A stretch of 64,000 bases of DNA from Longimicrobiales bacterium (GTDB lineage Bacteria > Gemmatimonadota > Gemmatimonadetes > Longimicrobiales > Gaopeijiaceae), in contig OY282361.1 of NCBI GenBank assembly GCA_958295645.1, positions 2,260,501 to 2,324,500 on the forward strand, read 5' to 3'. Within the stretch, counting starts at the first letter, position 1; each line of letters begins with the position of its first letter. The position numbers and the translations under genes were made by a program. Positions 16,367 through 25,148 of the stretch are shown piece by piece. Under the pieces are notes generated by a model that saw nothing but the letters and a program-made list of their open reading frames with translations, made no database searches and was not told where the DNA came from.

Positions 16367-17652
16367 TGTCTATACTCCACGAGTGCTGACTTGCCCACTA
16401 CGGCCGCTACCCGAATCGTCATGTTGGCACTGGCTGAATCGGTAAGCAGCAGGTCTTGGCCCAACAAGAAAGCGGCCGGTTGCTCGATCCCTTGGTCGAT
16501 GGTCGCGCCGGAAACGTGGAGACTGGTCCTGTCGTGCACGTCCCGCACAGGATTGAGCGTAGCCAACAGGCCGGGAACTTCGCCGACCCCGTCCGCCAGA
16601 ATGACCGACCCGCCTTCAGCAAGTCGCTGGAGATCGATGTCCAAGCGCCGGTCGTCCGTTGCCGGAACCCACTTCTGCCTCACATAGGCCTCGAAGCCCG
16701 TAGCAGCTACGAACAACGTCATCGGCAGATGCGTCGAGTGCAGGTTCATGGTCGCGGCACCTTCAATGTTGCTCGATGCTTGTTCGTAGGCACCGTCGGG
16801 GAAGTGCAGGAGGATGGCGGCCTCGGCGATCGGCCTGCCAGCGGATTGCACGCAGAACGCGACACGGCCGGGAGTCCACGCCAGCGGGGCCGCTGGAATC
16901 GTGAGCCGCAAGTCGGTTTCGCCGATCAACTCGTAGAACGGGGGTTCGGCACCGAGCGCCTCGGTCTGGTGACGAATGATGCCCACGCCGTCGCCTCTCC
17001 TCTCCATGAAGAACTGGCTGTCGCCGGAGCCGCGAACCTTCTGCGAACTCATGCGGCCCAGCGTGGACGCCAGCACCTCGTTGCGGGTCGCTTGTTGAGC
17101 GTCCATGAAGGCGACCCGCAGGCCGTTGGCCAATGGGCCGGGCGACTGAATCTCCAGCCGGTCCTCGAACAGGGATAGGCGGATGCGACGTCCGCGAATC
17201 GAGTAGTCGCGGTGCGCGACAGCGTTCACGACGGCTTCGAAGACGGCCCTGTCGCTGAACTGCGGGAGGTCCACGCGGCCGGGTTCCTTTCGGGCGGCGA
17301 CGCGCATGTTGCAGAGCACGAAGGCCACCGCGGCGGCAATCTGCTTGTCCAGCGGGCCGCAGATCGTCTTCGCGTCGATCTGCATGGAGGCTCGGTCGGC
17401 GCCTCTGTAGCACGTCGCCGTGATGCAGGCGTTGTCGAGCCACTCTTCAGGCGCTCGGGCGCACAGGAGCAGACCCGCCACCGACGCCCTCGGCGTTCCT
17501 CGCTCGTCTCTCGTCAGCAATCCCATCTTCTCCAGGGCCACCTCGGGAGCGGCAGCCCCGTGAATGCTGACCAGGCTCTTCCACAAGGCTTCGTCCAGGC
17601 TCTGCAGCCCCGTGTCTGGAACGGCGGACTTGTCGAATCCCGCGAACTTCAT
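16363..17652 (-). CDS. GHKL-type ATPase (RecG-like/COG2865 C-terminal module) inserted in the defence operon
   Basis: This 429-residue protein matches the ATP-binding part of the COG2865 family (often annotated as RecG-like helicase or AlbA_2 domain transcriptional regulator). The conserved Asn box is EAVVNAVAHRDYS at residues 139-151 and the following RIRLSLFEDRLEIQSPGPL is the usual G1 region. The N-terminal AlbA_2 domain of about 130 residues normally found in the family is absent; the protein begins close to the inter-domain linker. About 180 C-terminal residues have no recognised fold. Start and stop each overlap the neighbouring frame by ATGA. It sits between the two copies of the duplicated helicase/protease junction. 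Its role is unknown; nucleotide sensing is plausible. Confidence 0.8.
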   Translation of the reverse strand: MKFAGFDKSAVPDTGLQSLDEALWKSLVSIHGAAAPEVALEKMGLLTRDERGTPRASVAGLLLCARAPEEWLDNACITATCYRGADRASMQIDAKTICGPLDKQIAAAVAFVLCNMRVAARKEPGRVDLPQFSDRAVFEAVVNAVAHRDYSIRGRRIRLSLFEDRLEIQSPGPLANGLRVAFMDAQQATRNEVLASTLGRMSSQKVRGSGDSQFFMERRGDGVGIIRHQTEALGAEPPFYELIGETDLRLTIPAAPLAWTPGRVAFCVQSAGRPIAEAAILLHFPDGAYEQASSNIEGAATMNLHSTHLPMTLFVAATGFEAYVRQKWVPATDDRRLDIDLQRLAEGGSVILADGVGEVPGLLATLNPVRDVHDRTSLHVSGATIDQGIEQPAAFLLGQDLLLTDSASANMTIRVAAVVGKSALVEYRQ

Positions 17653-17903
17653 GCGGGCAACGCTCGGCTGACCCTGGGCCAGGAATGCGGCCCATCCATC
17701 CCTTCAACCTCACCGAAGGCTTCGCGTCCGTCCGCCAGTTCGTAGAGGCGCTGCCTCTCCGGCGTTATCCCGATGGCGTCCAGCTGGTTCCGGGGGATGA
17801 CCGTGTCCGTCGCGCCGGTGTCCACCAAGAAGCGGCCCGTCCAGCTCCGGGACCGGTCGGCGAAGTTGCTGATCGTGACATCCACATGGATGGCTCCCAT
17901 CAT
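17649..17903 (-). pseudogene. Truncated retropepsin-like protease remnant
   Basis: The first 60 residues are almost the same as the intact protease at 15453-16196, including the catalytic LVDTGATDTVIP, and the DNA is about 96 percent identical by eye over the shared part. After ELADGREA about 175 bp are deleted and the frame rejoins a copy of the sequence encoding the end of the protease domain, shifted out of its original frame, so the product is only 84 residues. It lacks the flap and the C-terminal half of the fold. The start overlaps the helicase stop and its stop overlaps the GHKL start, so it may still serve translational coupling. Confidence 0.82.
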
Positions 17904-18145
17904 TCGCCACCTTTCTGTCGAGGCTGTTGGTGCCCGCGGCCCGCCGCCAGAATGTCCTTCGCCGAAATAGTGTACCGCACGCTCGTTGTCCGGCCAGCGA
18001 CGAAAGTGTCGAAGGGATCGCGGACGCGGAAGAGCCGGGGCTCCGGCGTCGCGCAGTCCAGGACAACGTAGAGCCAGTATTCGTCGCCGAGATTGTTGGC
18101 CTGCTTCCATTCGTTGGCCTCCATCAGCACGCCGCCCTGGCCGGC
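17720..18145 (-). repeat. Copy A of a duplicated helicase-end/protease-start segment
   Basis: This copy carries the intact helicase 3' end and the first 60 codons of a protease gene, then breaks. A further short match beyond the break, near 17695-17712, corresponds to sequence near 15831-15848, showing that the protease copy here was once longer and lost an internal piece. It is directly repeated at 16012-16351. Boundaries are approximate. Confidence 0.85.
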
Positions 18146-21100
18146 CCGGCCCTTGACCTCGATGTGCCGGCGTTCCCGGCCCGGGCGGTCGGACACCAGG
18201 TCGAAGCCGGGCCAGTCGGAGAAGCCCGCGACCCGGGCCAGCGCGGGCTTGGACACGTCGCGGACGGAGCCGCCGTGCTCGCGCTCCCACGCGGCGGCGA
18301 CGCCTACGGCAACCTCCTCGACTCTGGCGTCGTAGCGGTCCACGTCGCCGGTGCCGTGGATGCCTGCGGGCACCACTAGGGCGTGGGCGAGGAAGCGGAC
18401 GCCGCCGGGCACGATGCGCTCTGGTGCGGCGCTCAGCTGGTCCAGCGCGAGTCGGCGTTGTCCGGACACGACCTGCTGGCCGCGCTTGGCCTTCTCCAGG
18501 GCATCGGCGTCGTCCGGCGAGTCGGCGCCGGAGCCCGCGACTCGCTTGGCCAGCTCCTTGCGGCGGCGGGCGGCCTGGGCGGCCAGCAGACCGAATCCGA
18601 CCTCCACCTGCCGACGCCGTTCGGGGAGTTCCGCCCGCCTTGTCTCGCGCTGGCTCTCGACGAGTTCGGCGAGAATGCGGGACTCGGCGTGGGCGGCCGA
18701 CTCGGCACGCATCGACAGGCCTCGGCTCGCGAGCGGGACGGCGCCGGGAGGGAAGCCGGGCGCGCCCCTCAGGAGAAGGAAGTGCTCGACGGCGCATTCC
18801 GCCGGACCCGCGTCGCCGTCGTGACGCAACGCCAGCAGGCGACGGTCGAGGATTCGCCGGCCGACTCGGTCGGTCTCGATGCGGCCACCGTCGCCACGCT
18901 GGGGGCCAGCCTCGGTTCGCAGGCCGGCGATGGCCGTGGGGTCGGGTTGCTCTTCCACCGTGACCGTGGCCAAGTGGAAGGTGTAGGGGGCGTCGGCGCG
19001 GGGGTCCACGAAGACGGCGCCTCTGAGCGCGTCTCTGCCGAACGCCTCCTGGACCGCTCCGGCCAGGGAGTCGAAGACGGGTTCGCCGGGGCGGAGCCAG
19101 ACGGACGGGGCATCGCTCGCGGTCTCGGGCCGCCGGACGCACAAACGGGCTCGTGCTTCTTCGGGGTAGCCGTCCAAGGCGGGAAGGAGGGCGTCCAGAG
19201 CCCCGGCGCGGGCGGGCGAGAGGTCGAAGAAGCCGTCCAAGTCGCCGCGTATCTCCAAGCTCAGCAGGTCGGCGGCCCGTTCGACGAAGCGGCGCACGTA
19301 GCCGGGCAGGAGTTGCAGGTAGCGTTCGCGCTCCACGTCGCCTCGGAGTCCGGCCAGGCGGCCCGCCAAGTCGTCGTCGGCGCCGTAGAGTTCGCGTTCT
19401 TCGCCGTCGACGGCCCGCACGCGGTCGCTCGTCAGGACGCTCTCGATCTGTTGCGCGACATGCACCGGTCGCTGGCGTCCGCCATCCGCACGGCCGTCGC
19501 CTCCGGCCTCCAACGACTCCAGCATGTAGCGGCGCAGCGAGGCGTTCTCGAAGAGCCGCCCGATCACGTCGAACACCTTGTCCGAGTTCAGCTCGCGGCG
19601 GATCGCGTCCAGCTTGTCCAGCAGCACCTGGAGCACGCGGCCCTCGTGGGTCCGGCCGGCGACCAAGTTCACGATCTGCACATTGCGCTTTTGGCCGTAT
19701 CTGTGAACGCGGCCCATGCGTTGTTCCAGTCTGGCCGGGTTCCATGGAATGTCGTAGTTGGCCATCAGGCGGCAGAACTGGAGATTGATGCCCTCGCCAG
19801 CGGCGTCCGTGGCCACCAAGTAGCGGGCTCCCGAGGGGTCCCGGAAGCGCTCGACCTGCTCCTCGCGCTCCGGCCACGCCATTCCCCCATGGATGTGGGC
19901 AACCCTGCCGGCGTATCCCAGGCCCTCCAGTCGGCGGACCAAGTAGTCGACCGTGTCGCGGTGCTCGCTGAAGAGGAGCCACTTCTCGTCGGCGTGGCGG
20001 ACGTCTTCCAGCACCTCGCGCAGCTTCTCGAACTTGGACTCGCGACCCGTCTCCAGCAGTCTGCGCGCCCGGTCTCGAAGCCCGGCCACCGTGCGAACCT
20101 CCTGTTCGAGCTCCTCGATCGTGACGGCGATCACCGCGCCCAGGACGGCCTCCTCGTAGTCCTCGTTGCGTTCCTGGACGCCGGCGCGGCTTGCATCGGC
20201 CTCCTCCCAGCCGCCGTCTTGCCCGCGGCCGTCCTCGTCGGCGGTGCTGGAGTCGAAGAAGTCTTCGGAGTGCGCCCTGCCGATGTCGAGTTGGCGGCGT
20301 TCCAGCTCGTCCGTGGTGATGCGGCCTGCGGCGAGATCGGCGGCCGTCCGCTCCAGCTTGTCGATGCGGCGCTCGAACGACCGGAGCAGGGCATACGTCG
20401 AGCTGGCCAGCCTGCGCTGGAAGACGCTCATGGCCAAGCTGACCGCGGGGCGGTTCCGAAGGGCGCGGCCGTAGGTCTGGCGCAGGTAGGCCGTGGTCTC
20501 GTCGTAGAGGGCCTGTTCGCCGTCGGGGCCGGGCGTCAGGTCGTAGGAGAAGGTGTCGCAGGCCCGGTGCGGGTAGATGGGGCGGCCCTGCAGGTCGACC
20601 ATCTGCTCTTTGGTGCGGCGGACGAAGTGGCGGCTGCGCCCAGCGGACGGGAAGCGCCGAAGGGCCGCCTCGGTGGTGAAGACTTGGTCGTTCAGAAGGC
20701 GCCAAAGATGATGGTAGGGCGAGGACTTGCCCATGTGGGGCGTCGCGGTCAGGAGAAGCAGGTGCCGGGCGGACCACCTCATCCCTGCGAAGGGCGCCGC
20801 GGCGGCGCTGCAACCCGCCAGGGCCTCGGCCAGCTTGTAGCGGCGCGTCTTGCGGACGCGATGTTCGTCCGCCGTGGCGTGCAGCTTGTGGGCCTCGTCG
20901 AACACGACCAGGTCGTAGGCGGCCGCCGCGCCGGCGTCGCGGAGGGCGGAGAAGACCCGGTCGCCCGCCAGCGTGTCCAGCGAGACGATGGCCAAGTCGG
21001 CCCACGGTCCGATGAACTGGCCGGCGTCGGCCTGGCCCGCGGCCTCTCGTCCCCCGGCCGCGGCGCCGCGGCGCACGTCGGCTCCCGACACGATGCGGAA

Positions 21101-21769
21101 GTCGAGCCGGAACAGCGTGCGAAGCTCGCGCCGCCAGTTGCCGACGAGCCCTGCAGGCGGCACCACCAGAACGCGCCGGAGCCGGCCCCGCGACAGCATC
21201 TCGCGCACGTACAGGCCTGTCATGATCGTCTTGCCCGCGCCCGCGTCGTCCGCCAGCAGGAAGCGGAGGGGGTCCTGGCCCAGCATCCGTTCGTACACGG
21301 CAATGCGCTGGTGCGGCAACGGGTCGATGCGCGAGGTCTCGCTCGCGAAGGTCGGATTGAACTGATGCCCGTGGGCGAGCCGCCACGCCTCCGCCACGAC
21401 CGACACGGCTTCAGCATTGCCCGCGAAGTCGAGCGATGGGACGGACGCCGCCGCGAGCGCCTCCCAATGCCCGCCGTCCGCTCCGCCGACCAGAGTTGCC
21501 CGGCCCAGGCGTCGCGGCCGGCTCGCCAAGCTGACCCCGGCGGGCGTTGCGAGCTCGGCCGTCGCCGCGGCGGCCTCGGCAAGCTCGTCCAGTCGTTGCC
21601 GCGCCATCGGGTGAGGCCGCGACTTGCCCGCCTCCCACCGGTGCACCGTGACGGCGCTGACCCGCAAACGCTCCGCCAACTGGCCCTGCGTGAGGCCCAG
21701 ACTCTTGCGAAGCGCACGCAGCTGCGTCCCGTCGGCGCCGGTCTCGAGATTGGTCGCTGGAGTGCTCAT
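17900..21769 (-). CDS. HTH-SNF2 helicase with DUF3883 domain, first gene of the defence operon
   Basis: This 1,289-residue protein has three recognisable parts. Residues 15-60 are a Cro/CI-type helix-turn-helix (LGLTQGQLAERLRVSAVTVH). A SNF2-like superfamily 2 helicase follows, with motif I in ADDAGAGKT near residue 176, DEAH near 290, the TATPHMGK motif III, and the second RecA domain with GEGINLQF near 660 and QRMGRVHRYGQ near 690. The last 130 residues are a DUF3883-type, nuclease-like domain (IEVKGRAGQGG, then NEWKQANNLGDEYWLYVV). This order is typical of SNF2 helicases of DISARM and Hma loci. The HTH could let the protein regulate its own operon. The start is the only good one before the HTH. 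Confidence 0.92.
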   Translation of the reverse strand: MSTPATNLETGADGTQLRALRKSLGLTQGQLAERLRVSAVTVHRWEAGKSRPHPMARQRLDELAEAAAATAELATPAGVSLASRPRRLGRATLVGGADGGHWEALAAASVPSLDFAGNAEAVSVVAEAWRLAHGHQFNPTFASETSRIDPLPHQRIAVYERMLGQDPLRFLLADDAGAGKTIMTGLYVREMLSRGRLRRVLVVPPAGLVGNWRRELRTLFRLDFRIVSGADVRRGAAAGGREAAGQADAGQFIGPWADLAIVSLDTLAGDRVFSALRDAGAAAAYDLVVFDEAHKLHATADEHRVRKTRRYKLAEALAGCSAAAAPFAGMRWSARHLLLLTATPHMGKSSPYHHLWRLLNDQVFTTEAALRRFPSAGRSRHFVRRTKEQMVDLQGRPIYPHRACDTFSYDLTPGPDGEQALYDETTAYLRQTYGRALRNRPAVSLAMSVFQRRLASSTYALLRSFERRIDKLERTAADLAAGRITTDELERRQLDIGRAHSEDFFDSSTADEDGRGQDGGWEEADASRAGVQERNEDYEEAVLGAVIAVTIEELEQEVRTVAGLRDRARRLLETGRESKFEKLREVLEDVRHADEKWLLFSEHRDTVDYLVRRLEGLGYAGRVAHIHGGMAWPEREEQVERFRDPSGARYLVATDAAGEGINLQFCRLMANYDIPWNPARLEQRMGRVHRYGQKRNVQIVNLVAGRTHEGRVLQVLLDKLDAIRRELNSDKVFDVIGRLFENASLRRYMLESLEAGGDGRADGGRQRPVHVAQQIESVLTSDRVRAVDGEERELYGADDDLAGRLAGLRGDVERERYLQLLPGYVRRFVERAADLLSLEIRGDLDGFFDLSPARAGALDALLPALDGYPEEARARLCVRRPETASDAPSVWLRPGEPVFDSLAGAVQEAFGRDALRGAVFVDPRADAPYTFHLATVTVEEQPDPTAIAGLRTEAGPQRGDGGRIETDRVGRRILDRRLLALRHDGDAGPAECAVEHFLLLRGAPGFPPGAVPLASRGLSMRAESAAHAESRILAELVESQRETRRAELPERRRQVEVGFGLLAAQAARRRKELAKRVAGSGADSPDDADALEKAKRGQQVVSGQRRLALDQLSAAPERIVPGGVRFLAHALVVPAGIHGTGDVDRYDARVEEVAVGVAAAWEREHGGSVRDVSKPALARVAGFSDWPGFDLVSDRPGRERRHIEVKGRAGQGGVLMEANEWKQANNLGDEYWLYVVLDCATPEPRLFRVRDPFDTFVAGRTTSVRYTISAKDILAAGRGHQQPRQKGGE

Positions 21770-21894
21770 GGTCTAAGAACGTGGCGCCCGGCAGCGTTCG
21801 CGTCAAGGAACCGCCTCTTACAGCTTCCTACGGAGTTATCACATGCAAGATTCGCGACGCCGGCATCTTGCCCCCTGCTCCGGCCTGCTCCTCT
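21770..21894 (-). promoter_or_regulatory. Probable promoter region of the defence operon
   Basis: This 125-bp gap lies between the DUF1028 stop and the helicase start and is the only place for the operon's own promoter. Read on the reverse strand it contains TTGACG (21806-21801) about 35 bp before the ATG but no good -10 box at the matching distance, and a GATAAC preceded by TGTG around 21832-21844. No convincing operator palindrome for the helicase HTH was seen. Only the location is supported. Confidence 0.3.
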
Positions 21895-22845
21895 TCAGCC
21901 TTCTCCCGCCTTCCAGCGGTCGTAGCGCATCCTCAGCGTCGCCACCGGATTGGCGTCTTCCCCCGGCTGGATGTTCTCGTCGGTCACGTCGATGTAGAGG
22001 GAGTAGTCGCCGTCGTTGAACGACTCGCCTTCGGGGTCTCCCGTCTCGGCCACGAGCAAGTACGCCACGTGCGACGTCTTGGCCGTGCAGGGGACGCCCT
22101 CGGGATGCGGCTCCGTCTCGCAGGTGCAGCGGCCGTCTCCGCCTGCCGCGTCGGCGGCCTCCATCGCGGCCATGACCCGGTCGGCCATTGTGCCGCCCGC
22201 GGCTTCGTGGAAGGCTGCCACGGCCAGGTGCACCACGTCGTCCGACGCCAGGATGTTGCCCTGCACCGAGAAGTAGATGCCCTCGGCGGGGATGCTGTCC
22301 GCCACCGCCAGCGAGGCCGGCCTGTTGTCCGCGCCCGAGTGGCCAGCGCAGCGCCCCTGCAAGTCGACGATCCCGAACTGGCGCCGCTCGAACTGCGGAT
22401 CGGCCGACAGCATCTCGATGATGAGCGCGGGCGCCGTCCCCCTCTTCATCTCCTCGTAGACCAGACGCTGGTTGGCCCGCGTCCCGTCCACGCCAGCCTG
22501 CGCCGCGGCCACGCCCACGCCGGGCACCACGATGGCCTGGATGTCCATGAGCCCTTTCGCCGGAAAGCCCGCAAACCGTCCCTGCGGCACACAGGTCGCG
22601 GAAGCGATGATCACTTGGCCGGTGCGCGAGTCCACCGCGACCACGGACCACGTCGCCGTGAGCAACGAAGGGAACAGGAGCAGGCAGCAGGCGGCCGCGA
22701 GCGCCCGGCGGGCAGGCCGTCCGCGAACCCGACCGGAGAACCGCGCCCGCAGACGGGACTGCCTTCTGGTGGCCGGCGCCGGCGCCGCATGGGCGAGCGG
22801 CGCACGAAGACAGCGGCCTTGCCGTTCACGGGAAATGGAAGTCAT
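21895..22845 (-). CDS. Exported DUF1028 (Ntn-hydrolase-like) protein
   Basis: This protein of about 316 residues belongs to the DUF1028 family, thought to have an Ntn-hydrolase-like fold. The family signature is the opening TWSVVAVDSRTGQVIIASATC, followed by VPGVGVAAAQAGVD. A long basic N-terminus and a hydrophobic segment (RALAAACCLLLFPSLLTA) ending just before the domain form an unusual, extended signal peptide, so the mature protein is likely periplasmic. The second of two adjacent ATGs (22845) is preferred because AGGAAG lies 7 bp upstream. Two Cys pairs (RCTCE near the C-terminal third) may form a disulfide. Substrate unknown; amide hydrolysis is a family-level guess. Confidence 0.85.
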   Translation of the reverse strand: MTSISRERQGRCLRAPLAHAAPAPATRRQSRLRARFSGRVRGRPARRALAAACCLLLFPSLLTATWSVVAVDSRTGQVIIASATCVPQGRFAGFPAKGLMDIQAIVVPGVGVAAAQAGVDGTRANQRLVYEEMKRGTAPALIIEMLSADPQFERRQFGIVDLQGRCAGHSGADNRPASLAVADSIPAEGIYFSVQGNILASDDVVHLAVAAFHEAAGGTMADRVMAAMEAADAAGGDGRCTCETEPHPEGVPCTAKTSHVAYLLVAETGDPEGESFNDGDYSLYIDVTDENIQPGEDANPVATLRMRYDRWKAGEG

Positions 22846-22985
22846 CATATCTTCCTGATGTTTGAGGGGACTTGCCTTCAAGATCGGCGAGGACGCCGTC
22901 GCGCCACAAGACAGCGACCCGGTATGCCCGCGCGGCTGTCGCGGGCGGCCCCGTTTCCGCCAAGCCATCCCGAGGAGAACCGTTC

Positions 22986-24470
22986 GTGTCCAAAGTGACC
23001 CGCAGGAAATTCGTCGACCACGGATCGAAGCTGGCGATGGGCGCGATGGTGGTGCCTTCGCGAGTGCTGGGCGGCCCCGGGCGCCAAGCTCCCTCCGACC
23101 AGCTCGCCATCGCCGTGGTCGGCACCGGCGGACAGGGCACCGAGAACGCCTTCGAGTTGGGCTCGGAACAGGTCGTCGCGGTCTGCGACGTGGACTTCGG
23201 GATCGTGCACCGGCGCTCCATGGAGTTTCTCGAAGACGAGAATCCCAGCCGCAGTGAGAAGGCGCACCGCTGGCGCGAGCAGTTCCTCCAGGCGAGGCGG
23301 TACGTCGATTTCCGCGAGATGCTGGCCAAGGAAGCGGACTTGGACGCGGTCGTCGTCGCCACGCCGGACCACTTGCACGCCCCCGTGGCCAAGGCCGTCA
23401 TGGAGGCCGGCAAGCACGTCTATCTGGAGAAGCCGCTCACCTACACGGTTCACGAGGCTCGCGCAATGGACGAAATCGCCCGTCGCACGGGCGTCGTCAC
23501 GCAAATGGGCAACCAGGGACATTCGGGAGACGACGGCCGCCGCGTGAACGAGTGGATCCAGGCCGGCGCGATCGGGAGCGTCGCCGAAGTCCACGTCTGG
23601 ACCAACCGGCCGATCTGGCCCCAAGGCGTCCTCCGCCCCGCTCCCTGGAAGGAAGGACTGAACCCCGGCTGGTACCAGCAATGGCATCAAGGCGCCATCC
23701 TGTCCCTGGCCGCCGACGTCATGTCCGCAGGCTATCCCAAGCCCACCAACCTCGATTGGGACCTCTACCTGGGGCCGACGACCAAGGAGATCCCCTTCCA
23801 CCCCGTCTACCACCCCTTCAACTGGCGCGGCTGGGTCGACTTCGGCGTGAGCGCGCTCGGCGACATGGGTGCGCATCTCGTCGACCATCCCGTCTGGGCC
23901 CTGGACCTGGGCTACCCGTCGAGCGTCGAGGCCACCTCCACCCCTTGGGGCGGCCCCGAGGACGATCCCGCCACCTTCCCCCTGGCCATGCGCGCCCACT
24001 TCGAGTTCCCGGCACGCGGCAACGCCCCGCCCGTGGACCTGCATTGGTACGACGGCGGTCTCATGCCGCCTCGCCCGCCCGCACTCCCCGCCGACGTGGA
24101 GCTCAAGCGCGGCGGCGGCGTCATGTTCGTGGGCGCCGACGGCGTCCTCGTGCACGAGACCTACGGCCGCAACCCCAAGATCTATCCCGAACGCCTAGCC
24201 CTCGAAGCCGCCGACATCCCCGAGACCCTTCCCCGCATCGAAGAGTCCCACCAAATGAACTGGGTGAACGCCTGCAAGACCGGCGGCACCGCGTCCTGCC
24301 CCTTCGACTACGCCGCCCGCCTCACGGAAACCATGCTCCTCGGAATCGTCGCCCTCCGCGCGGGCCAAGGCCGCAAGCTCTACTACGACGCCGAAGCCAT
24401 GCGCGTCACCAACGACGCCGAAGCCAACCGCTACCTGACCCGGGAATATCGGGACGGCTGGGAGGTTTGA
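22986..24470 (+). CDS. Tat-exported Gfo/Idh/MocA family oxidoreductase
   Basis: This 494-residue NAD(P)-dependent oxidoreductase acts on sugars or related compounds. A Tat signal ([19 protein letters not shown]) precedes the Rossmann fold ([10 protein letters not shown] near residue 45). The family lysine-containing motif is LEKPLTY, followed by MGNQGHSG. Start GTG at 22986 is selected because GAGGAG is 8 bp upstream and the Tat arginines then lie at residues 6-7; frames opening further upstream have no such support. Export of the folded, cofactor-loaded enzyme is known for glucose-fructose oxidoreductase. It diverges from the DUF1028 gene across about 140 bp. Substrate is unknown. Confidence 0.9.
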   Translation: MSKVTRRKFVDHGSKLAMGAMVVPSRVLGGPGRQAPSDQLAIAVVGTGGQGTENAFELGSEQVVAVCDVDFGIVHRRSMEFLEDENPSRSEKAHRWREQFLQARRYVDFREMLAKEADLDAVVVATPDHLHAPVAKAVMEAGKHVYLEKPLTYTVHEARAMDEIARRTGVVTQMGNQGHSGDDGRRVNEWIQAGAIGSVAEVHVWTNRPIWPQGVLRPAPWKEGLNPGWYQQWHQGAILSLAADVMSAGYPKPTNLDWDLYLGPTTKEIPFHPVYHPFNWRGWVDFGVSALGDMGAHLVDHPVWALDLGYPSSVEATSTPWGGPEDDPATFPLAMRAHFEFPARGNAPPVDLHWYDGGLMPPRPPALPADVELKRGGGVMFVGADGVLVHETYGRNPKIYPERLALEAADIPETLPRIEESHQMNWVNACKTGGTASCPFDYAARLTETMLLGIVALRAGQGRKLYYDAEAMRVTNDAEANRYLTREYRDGWEV

Positions 24471-24512
24471 GGGACGAGGGCGAGCACGCTCCCAGACGGT
24501 CTCGTCAGCACG

Positions 24513-25148
24513 TCAGTTGGTACCGAGTTCGCGGAGCCTAGCAACCAGCTTCCCGACATCCGTGGACGAATGGCCTTGCGACACGCCTGGCCGTTTGCCG
24601 CGATTCATCGCCACGCACAACTTGTCGCGACAATCGTCATAAATAGCACGACTGTTCTTCTTGTAGTCTGGCAGATGGCTCTTGAGAGCTTCAATGACCT
24701 TGCTACATGCCGAGCGGCCCGAGAGTCCAAGAAATGGCCTTGTCGTATCTTCAAAGTGAATCAGTAGCCAGTACTCGAAGCAAGGAATCGATACGACTTC
24801 ATGGATCGCAAGTTTCTTTCTTCGGCTTTCTCTTGCAGTCTCCTTGACTTCCCGCGCAAGTCTCTCGATTTCGGCGTCCCTCTCGTCGTGATCCACGACA
24901 CACCATATTTCGTCGCCCGGCTCATGGCCTTTGATTTCCTGTCGAATCTTTTCAATCATCCTACCAATAGTCCTCAGGCCGACGACCTTGACGCTGGTCA
25001 AGCCAAATTCTTGTTTCAAGGCGCTGAAGTAATTGACCTCCGTTTCCTTGCCTTCGCACAAGACCAGAATCTTCGGTTGGCGTGCTTTCGCCCCATGGCG
25101 CCTTCTCGGCGTGCGGCTTCGCCTCCCCTTGCCGCGTTTCCGATTCAA
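24513..25148 (-). CDS. RloB family protein (AbiLii-like)
   Basis: This 211-residue protein matches RloB, the partner of an ATPase in restriction-linked and abortive-infection loci. The signature ILVLCEGKETEVNYFSALK is at residues 27-45, after a strongly basic N-terminal 25 residues. Acidic residues in WCVVDHDERDAE and the conserved SIPCFEYWLLIHFED block point to a TOPRIM-like metal-binding nuclease fold. The start is a TTG at 25148 that overlaps the RloA stop, the only arrangement that keeps the conserved part and couples translation. In lactococcal AbiL the equivalent pair stops phage growth. The gene is less GC-rich than its neighbours. Confidence 0.85.
   Translation of the reverse strand: MNRKRGKGRRSRTPRRRHGAKARQPKILVLCEGKETEVNYFSALKQEFGLTSVKVVGLRTIGRMIEKIRQEIKGHEPGDEIWCVVDHDERDAEIERLAREVKETARESRRKKLAIHEVVSIPCFEYWLLIHFEDTTRPFLGLSGRSACSKVIEALKSHLPDYKKNSRAIYDDCRDKLCVAMNRGKRPGVSQGHSSTDVGKLVARLRELGTN

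Noticed and set aside
7378-21769. DISARM or BREX system
   Set aside because: There is no DrmA/DrmB (DUF1998) or PLD nuclease for DISARM, and no PglZ, BrxC or BrxL for BREX. SNF2, DUF1156 and DUF499 together fit the Hma-type composition better.
18383-21925. 1,180-residue forward open frame opposite the SNF2 helicase
   Set aside because: It is antisense to all helicase motifs; its sequence is Gly/Ala/Arg/Val-rich noise typical of high-GC shadows.
24471-24512. Possible hairpin with gacgag/ctcgtc arms between the Gfo/Idh and RloB genes
   Set aside because: The loop is about 26 bases and there is no T-run, so a terminator is not supported.
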